Assembly (NCBI RefSeq): GCF_002939885.1
Contig: NZ_MDED01000035.1
Location: 1 to 36,231, forward strand
Reading direction: 5' to 3'
DNA: 36,231 nt
Source of the DNA: Xanthomonas cucurbitae
GTDB taxonomy: Bacteria; Pseudomonadota; Gammaproteobacteria; Xanthomonadales; Xanthomonadaceae
Position numbers and translations under genes: made by a program. Below, piece after piece: positions 9,944-19,200 of the stretch. The notes below the pieces were generated by a model, which saw only the letters and a program-made list of their open reading frames with translations, made no database searches and was not told the DNA's origin. Every line of letters starts with the position of its first letter. Position 1 is the stretch's first letter.

Positions 9944-10582
9944 TCACGCCGGCGCGTGCGTCGGTACCGGCTGCTCGGCGATCTCGGCCAGGGCCTGCAT
10001 GCGCACCACCACCGCACTGAACAGGCGCGCAGTCGCCGCATCGCGGATGCGGAAGATCTCTTCCAGCGCGGCGTAGTACCACAAGGTGCCATCGCGGCCG
10101 GCAGTGAAGACGTTGAAGATGTCCTGACCCACCGCAGGATTTTCCAGATCCTGCACGATGCTGCGTGCGTTATAGAGCTTGTCGCAACCGGACACCAGCA
10201 AGGCGCGCTCCGGCGTCTTGCGCAGATGCTCCAGGTACGCCAGCTTGCGTTCGCGCCAATCGCGCTTGCGCGCGCGCTCGCTATCGTCCACCTCGGCCTT
10301 GTCTTCGGCAGTGGCATCGGTACAGGCCATGACGATATCGGCCACGCTGTCGCCGAACTGCGCGCGGATCGATGCCTCATGCCCACCGCCACAGTCTTCC
10401 ACCACATCGTGCAGCAGCCCGGCAATGGCCTGCTCCTCGTCGCCACCGCATTCCAGCACCAGTGTGGAGACGCCCAGCAGGTGGCTCAGATACGGCACCT
10501 GGGTGCCCTTGCGCAGCTGCCCGGCATGGGCGATGCGCGCGTAATCCACGGCCTGGGCATAGCGTTCGGTAAGAGCGGTCAT
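9944..10582 (-). CDS. Small RelA/SpoT-type HD-domain hydrolase
   Basis: The 212-aa protein carries the hydrolase signatures of RelA/SpoT and small alarmone hydrolases: [16 protein letters not shown] (histidine near residue 34), LLHDVVED (HD at 58-59, ED at 62-63) and a later CDKLYNAR. There is no synthetase, TGS or ACT domain. A role in degrading (p)ppGpp or a related pyrophosphorylated nucleotide is inferred from the family; the substrate is unproven. The ATG at 10582 is preferred over the in-frame ATG at 10630 because homologous sequence starts at [12 protein letters not shown]. It lies about 100 bp upstream of, and co-directional with, the uvrA-like gene, so co-transcription is possible. 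It is divergent from the EAL gene. Confidence 0.8.
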   Translation of the reverse strand: MTALTERYAQAVDYARIAHAGQLRKGTQVPYLSHLLGVSTLVLECGGDEEQAIAGLLHDVVEDCGGGHEASIRAQFGDSVADIVMACTDATAEDKAEVDDSERARKRDWRERKLAYLEHLRKTPERALLVSGCDKLYNARSIVQDLENPAVGQDIFNVFTAGRDGTLWYYAALEEIFRIRDAATARLFSAVVVRMQALAEIAEQPVPTHAPA

Positions 10583-10847
10583 GGGGCATCCGATGCGAGC
10601 AATGCACCCAGTATCGCCGGGCCCGACCACGCGCCGGGTGACGACGCTACGACACCTGCAGCGAGCTCGGCCGGTCGTATCCTACAAATGCCCTGGCAGG
10701 TAACACGGGAGCCTGAACGCTTTGCCGCTTCCGTGCACCGGCTGTACCTGACTTGCCTGCCGGGCATCGGATCGGCCAGCGTGCTCAATGACGCACCGTT
10801 GCGGCCGATAGCGTAGGCTCGTTCCAGGTCGCACGACTTCCCACACC
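10583..10847. other. Divergent promoter region
   Basis: This is the 265-bp gap between the divergent HD hydrolase and EAL genes. It must contain promoters for both, but no strong -35/-10 pair or operator palindrome was found by eye. Confidence 0.3.
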
Positions 10848-11594
10848 ATGTCCAGCCTTCCCGTTTGCACCGCCTGCCGCGATGGTCATGAGTTCCCCAC
10901 CGCCATCACCATGGCCTTCCAGCCCATCGTGGACGTCATGGCACGACAGATCTATGCCGGTGAAGCGCTGGTGCGGGGCATCAACGGCGAATCGGCCGGC
11001 AGCATCCTGGCCTCGGTGGACACGCACAACCGCTACGCCTTCGACCAGGCCTGCCGCATCAAGGCGATCGAATGCGCCGCGCAGATCGCCCTGCCCACGC
11101 TGCTGTCGATCAACTTCATGCCCAACGCGGTCTACAACCCCGAACACTGCCTGCGTGCCACGCTCGCGGCCACCGCGCAATACGGCTGGCCGCTGCAGGC
11201 CATCATCTTCGAAGTCAGCGAGCAGGAACACCTGGCCGACCCGGCACACCTGCTCGACATCCTGCGCACCTACCGCGCGCGCGGCATGAAGACCGCCATC
11301 GACGACTTCGGCGCCGGCTATGCCGGCCTCGGCCTGCTGGCCGATTTCCAGCCCGACCTGCTCAAGCTGGACATTGCGCTGGTCCGCGGCATCGACACCG
11401 ACCGCAGCCGCCAGGCCATCGTGCGCCACGTCACCCGCATGTGTGAAGAGCTGCACGTCGCCGTCATCGCCGAAGGCATCGAACAAGCCGACGAATACCG
11501 CACCCTGCGCGACCTGGGCATTCACCTGCAACAAGGCTACCTGTTCGCCCGCCCGCAGATCGGAGCGCTACCGCAGGTGCAATGGCCGGATTGA
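10848..11594 (+). CDS. Stand-alone EAL-domain c-di-GMP phosphodiesterase
   Basis: The 248-aa protein is essentially one EAL domain, expected to hydrolyse cyclic di-GMP. The key elements look intact: EALVR at residue 39, the metal-binding Asn in SINFMP, the Glu in FEVSE, DDFGAGYAGL with the Asp pair near 152-153, the Lys in LLKLD, AEGIE, and the terminal LQQGYLFARP. Activity is therefore likely. No sensor, transmembrane segment or GGDEF domain is attached, so control must come from expression or partner proteins. No good ribosome site precedes the ATG at 10848. The first 20 residues contain CxxC (VCTACRDG), a small feature of unknown use. Confidence 0.85.
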   Translation: MSSLPVCTACRDGHEFPTAITMAFQPIVDVMARQIYAGEALVRGINGESAGSILASVDTHNRYAFDQACRIKAIECAAQIALPTLLSINFMPNAVYNPEHCLRATLAATAQYGWPLQAIIFEVSEQEHLADPAHLLDILRTYRARGMKTAIDDFGAGYAGLGLLADFQPDLLKLDIALVRGIDTDRSRQAIVRHVTRMCEELHVAVIAEGIEQADEYRTLRDLGIHLQQGYLFARPQIGALPQVQWPD

Positions 11595-11829
11595 CAGTGG
11601 CCAACGCAACGACTGCGCAGCCACGCCGAAACCGCCAGCAGCGAATACCAGTTTCAGGCCCGCATCTCCGTCATCGCCGCCCTGTGCGGTGGTTTGCACA
11701 GCGTGATGCCCAGCAGCATGAATTCAACCGCATACGCCTGCATCCCCATGCTCCGCATAGCATCATCGTCTACAGCGAAGCAGGATTACCGTGCCTTGTG
11801 ATCGTTTATCGTAAAAGCAAAGAACTGGC
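11595..11829. other. Convergent intergenic region
   Basis: The 235 bp between the convergent EAL and M48 protease genes holds no recognisable gene and no clear intrinsic terminator. Confidence 0.3.
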
Positions 11830-13332
11830 CTACCGCGCCTGCTCGCAGGCACGCCGCAGGCGTGCGTCGCCAGTTCCCGCACAGCGGGCCAATGCGAGCT
11901 TAGCCAGGTCGTCCTTGCCCATGCGTCGTTGGAAGCGGATGTCGTAGGGGAGCAGTTCCGGCGGGTCGCCGAGGCTTTTCCGGCTGATAGAAAGCAGCTG
12001 CAACGCATGCTCGCGCTGGCGATAACGATCAGCATCCTCCAGCACGAACTGGTGGGCAATGAACAGTGAATCACCGCGCGCTAGTTCGCGCTGCCGTTCC
12101 AGTAGCGCAGCGCCGTCGTCGGTGAAATTCACATTAAGGCGCAACTGCAGATAGCGGCCCAGCGGCGTCTGCCCAGCTGGCCGCGCGAGCAGTGACGCCA
12201 GCGCGGTGGGCTCGGCATCGCGACGCCGCAGCTGCCTGGCTTTGTCCTGCATCAATGCCTGAATTTGCTCCAGATCGGCGAACAGTTCGGCCACGCTTGG
12301 CTGTTGTTCCCAGGGCAGAGCGCGTATATCAGCACGCTCGGCATCGCTGTAGTGCGCCTCGATATGCCCGCGCGCTTGCTCTGCACGCTTTTCCGCCACG
12401 CGATGACTACGGCCGGCGCGGTCCACGGATCGGTTCACTCCCTGAACCAGGGTCGTGATGACGCCATCGACCAAGCCGCGGTCGCCCACCTTGTGCGCGG
12501 CCGATTGCGCCTGATCGCTCGCCTTGAGATACCGTTCCACCGTTCCGGACAGCCCAGCCTGTGCGATCGCCTCTGCGCTGGCCCGCTTGTTCTGCTGCTC
12601 CCACAGCTCCATCAGTGTCAACAGTTCCATCATTCCAAGCGGGTTGTAGCCGGCGGCGATCATCAGATCGACACCCTTGCGATCAGCATCTTCTTCCTGC
12701 AGACGCATCCGCCTGGGCACGATTCCCGCCTGCACCGACTGCATCAATGCCTCGCGCATCACTGCTTGGCGTACATATCCGGTCTCTGCGTTGCCCCGGC
12801 GCTGCGCGTCCACGTAGGCCTGATCCAGATAGAGCGACGTCAGACCACCCCCTACATTACTCAGGCGTTCGAGCATGCTGGCGCCGGCATGGCGCATCAG
12901 CACGTGTGCATACTCATGTGCAATCAATGCCGCCAACGCATCCCGGCTGGGCAGGTTCGACAGCATGCCGGCGGCAATGAAGATGGAGCCGTCGTCGTTC
13001 GCATAGGCTTCCAGCAGTGGCGCAGGCGTGACATGGATTCTGGCCGCCGGCGCCGACGCGCCGGCCACCGCGCGAATCTCCTGCAACACCTGATCGAGGT
13101 CGGCATCGAGCTGCGCGTGTTGCACCGTGCCATATGTCCAACGCTGCCGCTGCAGTGCCGTCATCACCTGCCCCTGCCGCAGCGATTGGTTGGCCCCGGT
13201 GAAGATCTGCAGACCGCGGCCGATCGCGTCGATATGCTTCTGTTCGATTCGTTTATCGCCGGCGCTAGCAGGCGCAGCAACCAGCAGCGCCAGTACCATT
13301 GCCAACATGCAGCGCACCGACGTCACCGACAT
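11830..13332 (-). CDS. Exported M48-family zinc metalloprotease
   Basis: The 500-aa protein begins with a Sec signal peptide (about 24 residues, ending in APASA-GDK). HEYAH at 139-143 is the HExxH zinc motif of M48 peptidases, and EEDAD near 213-217 supplies the third ligand. This arrangement is typical of periplasmic M48 proteases such as BepA, which act on outer-membrane proteins. The C-terminal half (about 290-500) is helical and charged with no recognised TPR signature. It is the last gene of an overlapping operon; its ATG overlaps the end of the preceding small gene by 10 nt. A role in envelope quality control together with the CHASE2 protein is an inference. Confidence 0.85.
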   Translation of the reverse strand: MSVTSVRCMLAMVLALLVAAPASAGDKRIEQKHIDAIGRGLQIFTGANQSLRQGQVMTALQRQRWTYGTVQHAQLDADLDQVLQEIRAVAGASAPAARIHVTPAPLLEAYANDDGSIFIAAGMLSNLPSRDALAALIAHEYAHVLMRHAGASMLERLSNVGGGLTSLYLDQAYVDAQRRGNAETGYVRQAVMREALMQSVQAGIVPRRMRLQEEDADRKGVDLMIAAGYNPLGMMELLTLMELWEQQNKRASAEAIAQAGLSGTVERYLKASDQAQSAAHKVGDRGLVDGVITTLVQGVNRSVDRAGRSHRVAEKRAEQARGHIEAHYSDAERADIRALPWEQQPSVAELFADLEQIQALMQDKARQLRRRDAEPTALASLLARPAGQTPLGRYLQLRLNVNFTDDGAALLERQRELARGDSLFIAHQFVLEDADRYRQREHALQLLSISRKSLGDPPELLPYDIRFQRRMGKDDLAKLALARCAGTGDARLRRACEQAR

Positions 13333-13709
13333 CCCTCGCCGACGCCGCGCACGCCTGCGGTAACTGCATCGCTGGCCTCACTGACCATGCTGGTGCAACG
13401 AACATTGCCAGAGAGTTTGAGGTCGCCGGCGACCTTCACCTTCAACTTATCCAGCCAGACCGGCCCGTTGGCCGTCTCGACAAGCACGTAGCCCTTGGGA
13501 GAAACACGGGTGACCCTGGCTTGGCGCACATCGATGCCTGCCGGCAAAGGCTCCGAGCGTCGGAATCTACCGTCGACTTCTTCATAGGTCATCAACTGCC
13601 CATACACCTCGGCCACATGCGGCTGCCGCAACTCTTGAGCCAAGACTGGCTGTACCTGCAGAGCTACCAGCAACAGCAACGGCTGGAATCGCTTTATCGC
13701 ATCACTCAT
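13323..13709 (-). CDS. Small exported protein of the CHASE2/M48 operon
   Basis: The 128-aa protein starts MSDAIKRFQPLLLLVAL and has a signal peptide cleaved near PVLAQ. After it come YGQLMTYEEVDGRFRR and a beta-rich segment (RVTRVSPKGYVLVETANGPVW in outline) that could form an SH3-like barrel, then a Cys-containing tail. The family is not recognised. The start at 13709 is chosen because it overlaps the CHASE2 stop by 8 nt, and the gene overlaps the protease start by 10 nt, so the three genes are almost surely one translation-coupled unit. Two cysteines in the mature part could form a disulfide. A function as adaptor or inhibitor of the protease is possible but unproven. Confidence 0.75.
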   Translation of the reverse strand: MSDAIKRFQPLLLLVALQVQPVLAQELRQPHVAEVYGQLMTYEEVDGRFRRSEPLPAGIDVRQARVTRVSPKGYVLVETANGPVWLDKLKVKVAGDLKLSGNVRCTSMVSEASDAVTAGVRGVGEGCR

Positions 13710-15345
13710 GTATGGTCTCCGGTATCTCGGCAGGCCTGGCCGACGGTTGTTCGCGAACATTCCACCAGCTCACCTCCCAGATCGCGACGCAGGCAAGCAC
13801 CAGGGCGGAAAGCCAGTGGCCGGGCGGTTGCCGCAGGTAGAGCTGCGAAACCAGCACGATCAACAGGCTGCTACCAATGCAGGCCACCACGACGACGGCG
13901 CTGCGCAGCCAGCGCGGCGATATGCGTGGGGTGAGCAGCAAGGCGGCACCGGCAGTGAAGCAAATCAGCAACATGCCGAGCAGTTCGGACAGGCGGTCGC
14001 GCAGGCTGTCGGTGTACATCCGCTCGCTTCCCCACTGCATCAGGTTATCCAGCGCCATGGCATGCAGGTAGACGCCCGGCAGCTGTTGGTGCACGGGCGA
14101 GATCACCTGGTCGCCAAGACCGTTCAAGCGCGTGCCGATCAGCACCACACGGTCCTTCAACACGGCGGCCAGCGTCGGGTCGTCCAGCTGTTCTTCGAAC
14201 ACGGTCAGGGTGTAGGCGCAGCGTTCACGTCGGTGGTTCTCCACCTGCTCGTCGAGACCGCTTAGGAAGCCATCGACAGTCAGCCCAGCCGCACTTGCCA
14301 GACGACTCCACCATCCCACAGGCGCAGTACGAACGCAGCCCAGCCCATGCGGCTGCACAGGCAATCGCGGCAAGGTCGACCCCCACTGTACCGACATCGG
14401 CGTGCCCAGCGCCTGGGCGTTCAGCGCCCGCGCGCTCTCGCGGCAGCCCGCATCCGAACGTGTACGGCAGGCCTGCTGATACAACGCCAGGGCCACCGAG
14501 CGATAGTCCGCCCCGAACCCTGGCCCGGTCGACAGTGACGGCACCCAGCCCTCGTCACGTACGTTCTTGGCCGCCAGCAACAGCGGGTAGTCGCTTCCAA
14601 CGCCTTTCCAGCTGGTCACCACATCCTGGGCAACAGGCACAATGTCGCTATTGCTCGCAGGCAAGGCGGTGCTGCACCCAGATGCCGCAGAGCCCACCCC
14701 GGAAAAGATGGAACGCCGCCCCGGAGCCGACACTCCGAACAACACCGGCACCTTCGCGCAGCCGATCTCGGCCGCAATGCCGTCGCGCGCGTCCGTATAG
14801 CTGTCGTCGTAGTCGCGCCGCTGCTCCATCAGGATGTCGACATAGACCGCCCGCGGCTGCTGCGCCAACACCCGCCGCAGCACCTCGTCGTAATAGCTGT
14901 AGCGCGGCGGCCACGCCGACTCGCGCGCCTGCAAGGTGTGATCGTCGATCAACACCACCGCGATATGGTCTTGCGCACTCGCCGCTGGCGAACCGGCGGA
15001 TGTCGGCGGCATCCCATAGAACGGCGCAAACATCCGCCCCGCGATCCGTTGCGACTGCACTTCACCGGCACGCTTCAGCCCGAACGGGTCAATCACCCCG
15101 ATCACCACTGCGAACAGGAACGCGATCACGAAAATCCGTAAGCTGACGTCCACCCAGCGCAACGCCCACGCAGCAGGTCGCCGCAGCCAGGCTCGGCGCC
15201 CGATCATGTTACTGAGACCAACCAATCCATCGGCCCGCTGTCGCAGGCCATCCGGCGCCGCCGCGCCCTGCTGATCCGTCGAATTGTCCTGTAAGACCAA
15301 ACCTGGCTCCTGCCACAAGGCCGGCGCAATAAGCGGCCAGCTCAT
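13702..15345 (-). CDS. CHASE2-domain membrane protein without an output domain
   Basis: The 547-aa protein has one N-terminal transmembrane segment (about residues 68-88, RIFVIAFLFAVVIGVI), a large periplasmic CHASE2 sensor (about 120-430, containing IAVVLIDDHTL and VVLIGTRLNGLGDQ followed by LPGVYLHAMALDNL) and three C-terminal transmembrane segments. CHASE2 proteins normally end in an adenylate cyclase, kinase or GGDEF domain; here only about 25 cytoplasmic residues follow the last helix. Signal output must go through a partner, perhaps the exported products of the two downstream genes. The ATG at 15345 overlaps the TGA of a short upstream ORF (ATGA). An internal ATG at residue 47 is an alternative start. 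Confidence 0.85.
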   Translation of the reverse strand: MSWPLIAPALWQEPGLVLQDNSTDQQGAAAPDGLRQRADGLVGLSNMIGRRAWLRRPAAWALRWVDVSLRIFVIAFLFAVVIGVIDPFGLKRAGEVQSQRIAGRMFAPFYGMPPTSAGSPAASAQDHIAVVLIDDHTLQARESAWPPRYSYYDEVLRRVLAQQPRAVYVDILMEQRRDYDDSYTDARDGIAAEIGCAKVPVLFGVSAPGRRSIFSGVGSAASGCSTALPASNSDIVPVAQDVVTSWKGVGSDYPLLLAAKNVRDEGWVPSLSTGPGFGADYRSVALALYQQACRTRSDAGCRESARALNAQALGTPMSVQWGSTLPRLPVQPHGLGCVRTAPVGWWSRLASAAGLTVDGFLSGLDEQVENHRRERCAYTLTVFEEQLDDPTLAAVLKDRVVLIGTRLNGLGDQVISPVHQQLPGVYLHAMALDNLMQWGSERMYTDSLRDRLSELLGMLLICFTAGAALLLTPRISPRWLRSAVVVVACIGSSLLIVLVSQLYLRQPPGHWLSALVLACVAIWEVSWWNVREQPSARPAEIPETIHE

Positions 15346-15491
15346 GGATTGCTAGCGGCAGCGCTGCGGCTGGCTTGAGCGTCTGATGTGCAGAGTGTGA
15401 TGTGCTTGGCAGCGGAGTCTTCGTAGTGGCGGAGCTGCCCAGCCAGGTGAATGACACCCGCTAACGAATGCTGCTTCATCAGGGATGGCAT
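15342..15491 (-). CDS. Possible 49-aa leader ORF coupled to the CHASE2 gene
   Basis: A 49-codon frame starts MPSLMKQHSLAGVIHLAG and ends at a TGA that overlaps the ATG of the CHASE2 gene (ATGA). A strong Shine-Dalgarno stretch, GGAGGCGGGG, lies about 10-15 nt before its ATG. No family is recognised and the composition is unremarkable. It may be a real small gene or a translated leader that delivers ribosomes to the CHASE2 start. Confidence 0.4.
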   Translation of the reverse strand: MPSLMKQHSLAGVIHLAGQLRHYEDSAAKHITLCTSDAQASRSAAASNP

Positions 15492-15714
15492 GCGCCCCCC
15501 GCCTCCAGTGTGGCAGTGCTGGATCCATATGCACCAAGCACGCCACACGCAATAGGTCCAGTCCCACGATGGATCAGATCAACGGAGACAGCACAGTGTC
15601 TTTGGTGACTGTGTACTCTTCAGCACGTAACTCAGGCAGTCATTGGCCACGGCATCGTGGCTCCTCAGTGCTAGCACACTCGTTGGTGGGCACGTCTTGT
15701 TGCAGATGTGCGGG
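15492..15714. other. Intergenic, nothing recognised
   Basis: The 223 bp between the CHASE2 operon and the XAC0095-like gene contains no recognisable gene, repeat or strong terminator. It presumably carries the operon promoter, which I could not pinpoint. Confidence 0.3.
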
Positions 15715-15948
15715 CTACTGCAACTGCACAAGCAACACGTTCAATTGCTCTGACAACAGCTCCAGGCAGAACCCCAACGCGTCCACGCAGACGGACGGCT
15801 GCCGCAACTGCTCTTCGGCCTGCGCGCGTGGCTGCGCCAGGCGCGCCAGAAACCGCATATGGTCGCGCAGTTGCTGCAAGCGGTATTGCGCGTGTTCTGG
15901 CAGGTAGTAGCCAGTGTTCGCATACAAGTGATGATGCGCCTCGGCCAT
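15715..15948 (-). CDS. XAC0095-like small protein
   Basis: This 77-aa protein starts MAEAHHHLYANTGYYLPEH and continues with RLQQLRDHMRFLARLAQPR. This matches my recollection of the XAC0095 family of small Xanthomonadaceae proteins, in which a YxLPE segment is followed by an LREHMRFLS-like helix and a C-terminal LEL-AEQ helix. Function is unknown. The ATG at 15948 is preferred over the one at 15969 because GAGAG lies about 5 nt upstream of it. It is divergent from the hsd operon. Its product would be cytoplasmic and mostly helical. Confidence 0.65.
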   Translation of the reverse strand: MAEAHHHLYANTGYYLPEHAQYRLQQLRDHMRFLARLAQPRAQAEEQLRQPSVCVDALGFCLELLSEQLNVLLVQLQ

Positions 15949-16133
15949 TGGATCTCTCGCAGTGACCAATCAAGCAAGGCCACCGTTGTCGTATGCTGCC
16001 CCCGAGTTTGATTGCGGCAACGACTTGAGTTGTCGACAAAAGACTGGGAACTCATGGGAACAACTTGCGTAGCGGCCAACAAAGTTGCTGCGGACGGCCC
16101 AAGCCATCACATCTCGGTCCATCGCATCCGGCG

Positions 16134-16139
16134 CTAGAA
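16134..16139 (+). promoter_or_regulatory. Possible -10 element of the hsd operon
   Basis: TAGAAT lies 79 nt before the preferred hsdR GTG start. The -35 region at correct spacing is poor (TCTCGG), so this is a weak call. Confidence 0.25.
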
Positions 16140-16217
16140 TGACGACGGCAGCATCGGTGACCTATGATGGCTACCGCGAGATGCCGTCCCGCCGGGCGCC
16201 ACTGTACGGATACGCGT

Positions 16218-19200
16218 GTGACTGTCGATAGCAACTTTTCCTTCCTGCAGGAACACGATCCGGTCTTCTTCAAGCTGGCCTCGATGGCCGAGCAGGTCTT
16301 TGCCAGTGATCCCAACACCACGCTGATCAAGCTCCGGCAGTTCGCCGAAGCACTTGCCCAGGATCTCGCCGGGCGCGCCGGCATTCTCCACGATCAACGA
16401 ACGACCCAGGCGGATCTGATCTACCAGCTCGCACGCGAGCTGCGCCTGGACCGGCGGATCCTGGAGCTGTTCCACGTATTGCGGGTCGAGGACAACAAGG
16501 CGACCCACAGCTTCACCACGCAACACCGCGAAGCGATGGATGGCCTGAAGGTCGCCCGCGACCTGGCGGTCTGGTACCACCGGGCCTTCGGCAGGAACAC
16601 CGCCGAATTCAAGGCTGGTGCTTTCGTGCCCCCGAAGGATCCAGCCGCGCCGTTGCGCGACGTGCAGGCCGAGGTCCATCGCCTGAAAGCGGAGCTGGAT
16701 ACCGCCCGCCAGCAACACGACCAGAGCCAGGCGCTCGCCGAACTCAAGAACAGCGAAGCCAAGCTCAACGCCGAGCTTGCCGAAGCGATGGACGTCGAAG
16801 CGCGTGAGCAGTCGGCGCTGGCAGTCCAACGCGAACAGGAACTGCAACGGCTCCGCCAGGACTTCGAACAACGCATCGCCAGCCTGCAACAGCCGGACAC
16901 CGCCCGCCCGGCCGCCACCCAACAGGTCGCCGGCGCCACCCAGCAGGCCAGCAACAACTTCGACCTCAGCGAAGACCTCACCCGCATCCTGATCGACCAA
17001 CAGCTGCGCGAGGCCGGCTGGGAAGCAGACTCCCTCGACCTCACCCACGCCAAGGGCATCCGCCCGGAAAAAGGGCGCAATCTCGCCATCGCCGAGTGGC
17101 CCACCAAGGTGCCGCGCGCCAACGCCGACTATGTGCTGTTCGCCGGCCTCACGCCGGTCGCCGTCGTCGAGGCCAAGCGCAAGCAGATCAACATTGCCGA
17201 CCGGATTCCCCAGGCCGAGCGCTACGCACGCGACTTCGTGATGAGCCGCGACCTGACACCCGCTTATTCGGCCACCATCCAGATCGCAGGCTGGGCCGAT
17301 GGCCAGGGCGGCCATTTCCAGGTGCCGCTGGCATTCGCCTGCAACGGCCGTCCTTATGTCAAGCAGCTGGCCGAGCAATCGGGCATCTGGTTCCGCGACC
17401 TGCGCTCACCGGCCAATCTGCGGCGCCCGCTGCAGAAGTTCCACACGCCCGAGGACATCGCCGATCTGCTCACCCGCGATCGCGACCAGGCCGAGCGCGA
17501 TCTGGCCCAGGAAGGCTTCGCCTACCTCAACCTGCGCGACTACCAGCAGCGCGCGATCCAGGCAGTGGAAGACGCGCTGGCATCGGGCTCACGCAACTGC
17601 CTGCTGGCGATGGCGACCGGCACCGGCAAGACGCGCACAATGATTGGCTTGATCTACCGTCTGCTCAAGGCCGAGCGCTTCCACCGGATTCTGTTCCTGG
17701 TCGACCGCTCCGCGCTCGGCACCCAGGCCACCGAGGCGATGCAGGACATGCAGCTGGAGCAGAACCAGACGCTGACGCAGATCTACAACCTCGATGGCCT
17801 GGACGACACCCGCACCGCCGATGAGACCCGTGTGCAGGTCGCCACTGTGCAGGCCATGGTCCGGCGCATTTTCCAGTCCGATGACCCGCCACCGATCGGA
17901 ACCTTCGACTGCATCGTCGTCGACGAAGCCCACCGCGGTTACACGCTCGACCAGGAAATGACCGAAGGCGAGCTGGCCGTGCGCGACCACGCGCAATACC
18001 TGTCGCAATACCGCCGCGTGCTCGACTACTTCGATGCCTGCCGTATCGGCCTGACCGCCACGCCGGCCAAGCACACCACCGAGATCTTCGGCAAGCCGAT
18101 CTACACCTATAGCTACCGCGAAGCAGTGGCAGATGACTGGCTGATCGACCACGAGCCGCCCATCCGCTATACCACCGCGCTCGGCAAGAACGGCATCCAT
18201 TTCGATCGCGGCGAGCGCGTCAGCGTCATCAACACGCAGACCGGCGAAGTCGATACCGCAGACCTGGAAGACGAACTCGACTTCAATATCGAGTCGTTCA
18301 ACCGGCGTGTGATAACCGCGGACTTCGACCGGGTCGTCTGCGAGCAGCTCGCCATCGAACTGGACCCGGACGGCGAGGAAAAGGCCCTGATCTTCTGCGT
18401 CAGCCAGCCCCACGCCGAGCGCGTCAAGAACCAGCTGGACGAGGCCTTCAAACAGGTCCATGGCAAGTACTACAACCAAGCCAGCGTCGCGGTGATCACC
18501 GGCAAAAGCGACAAGGTCGACCAGCTGATCCGCAACTACAAGAACGAGCGCCACCCCACTATCGCCATCACCGTCGACCTGCTGACCACCGGCATCGATG
18601 TGCCGCGTATCGCCAACCTGGTGTTCATGCGCCGGGTCCGCTCGCGCATTCTCTACGAACAGATGAAGGGCCGCGCCACCCGCCGCTGCGACGACATCGG
18701 CAAGACTGTATTCCGCATCTTCGATCCGGTCGATCTGTACACCGCGCTCGAAGACGTCGACACCATGCGCCCGCTGGTCAAGGACCCCAACATCAGCATC
18801 GAGCAACTGGTCCACGAGCTCAGCCAACAGCGCAGCTTCGATGCCCCAGGCAGCAACGGCGGCAGCCACGCCGACGACGCGCTCGACCAACTGAGCCAGC
18901 GCATCATGCGCGTGCTACGCAAGGCCCAGCATCGCGCCGAGCAGCGCCCGGATTTGCGCGACAAGCTCAGCGAGCTGGAAACCTCCTGGGGCGTGGCGCC
19001 CGCCGTGCTGCACACTCATCTGCACAAGCTCGGCGCGCGCAATGCCGCCAGCTTCCTCCGCGAGCACTCGCGCCTGGTGGAGCAACTGGCCGAAGTGGGC
19101 GTGCTGCTGGGCACGGACCGCTATCCGGTCATTTCCGAACACACTGACACCCTGCTCGAACGCGCACAGAACTATGGCGTCAACGAGGCCCCCACCGATT

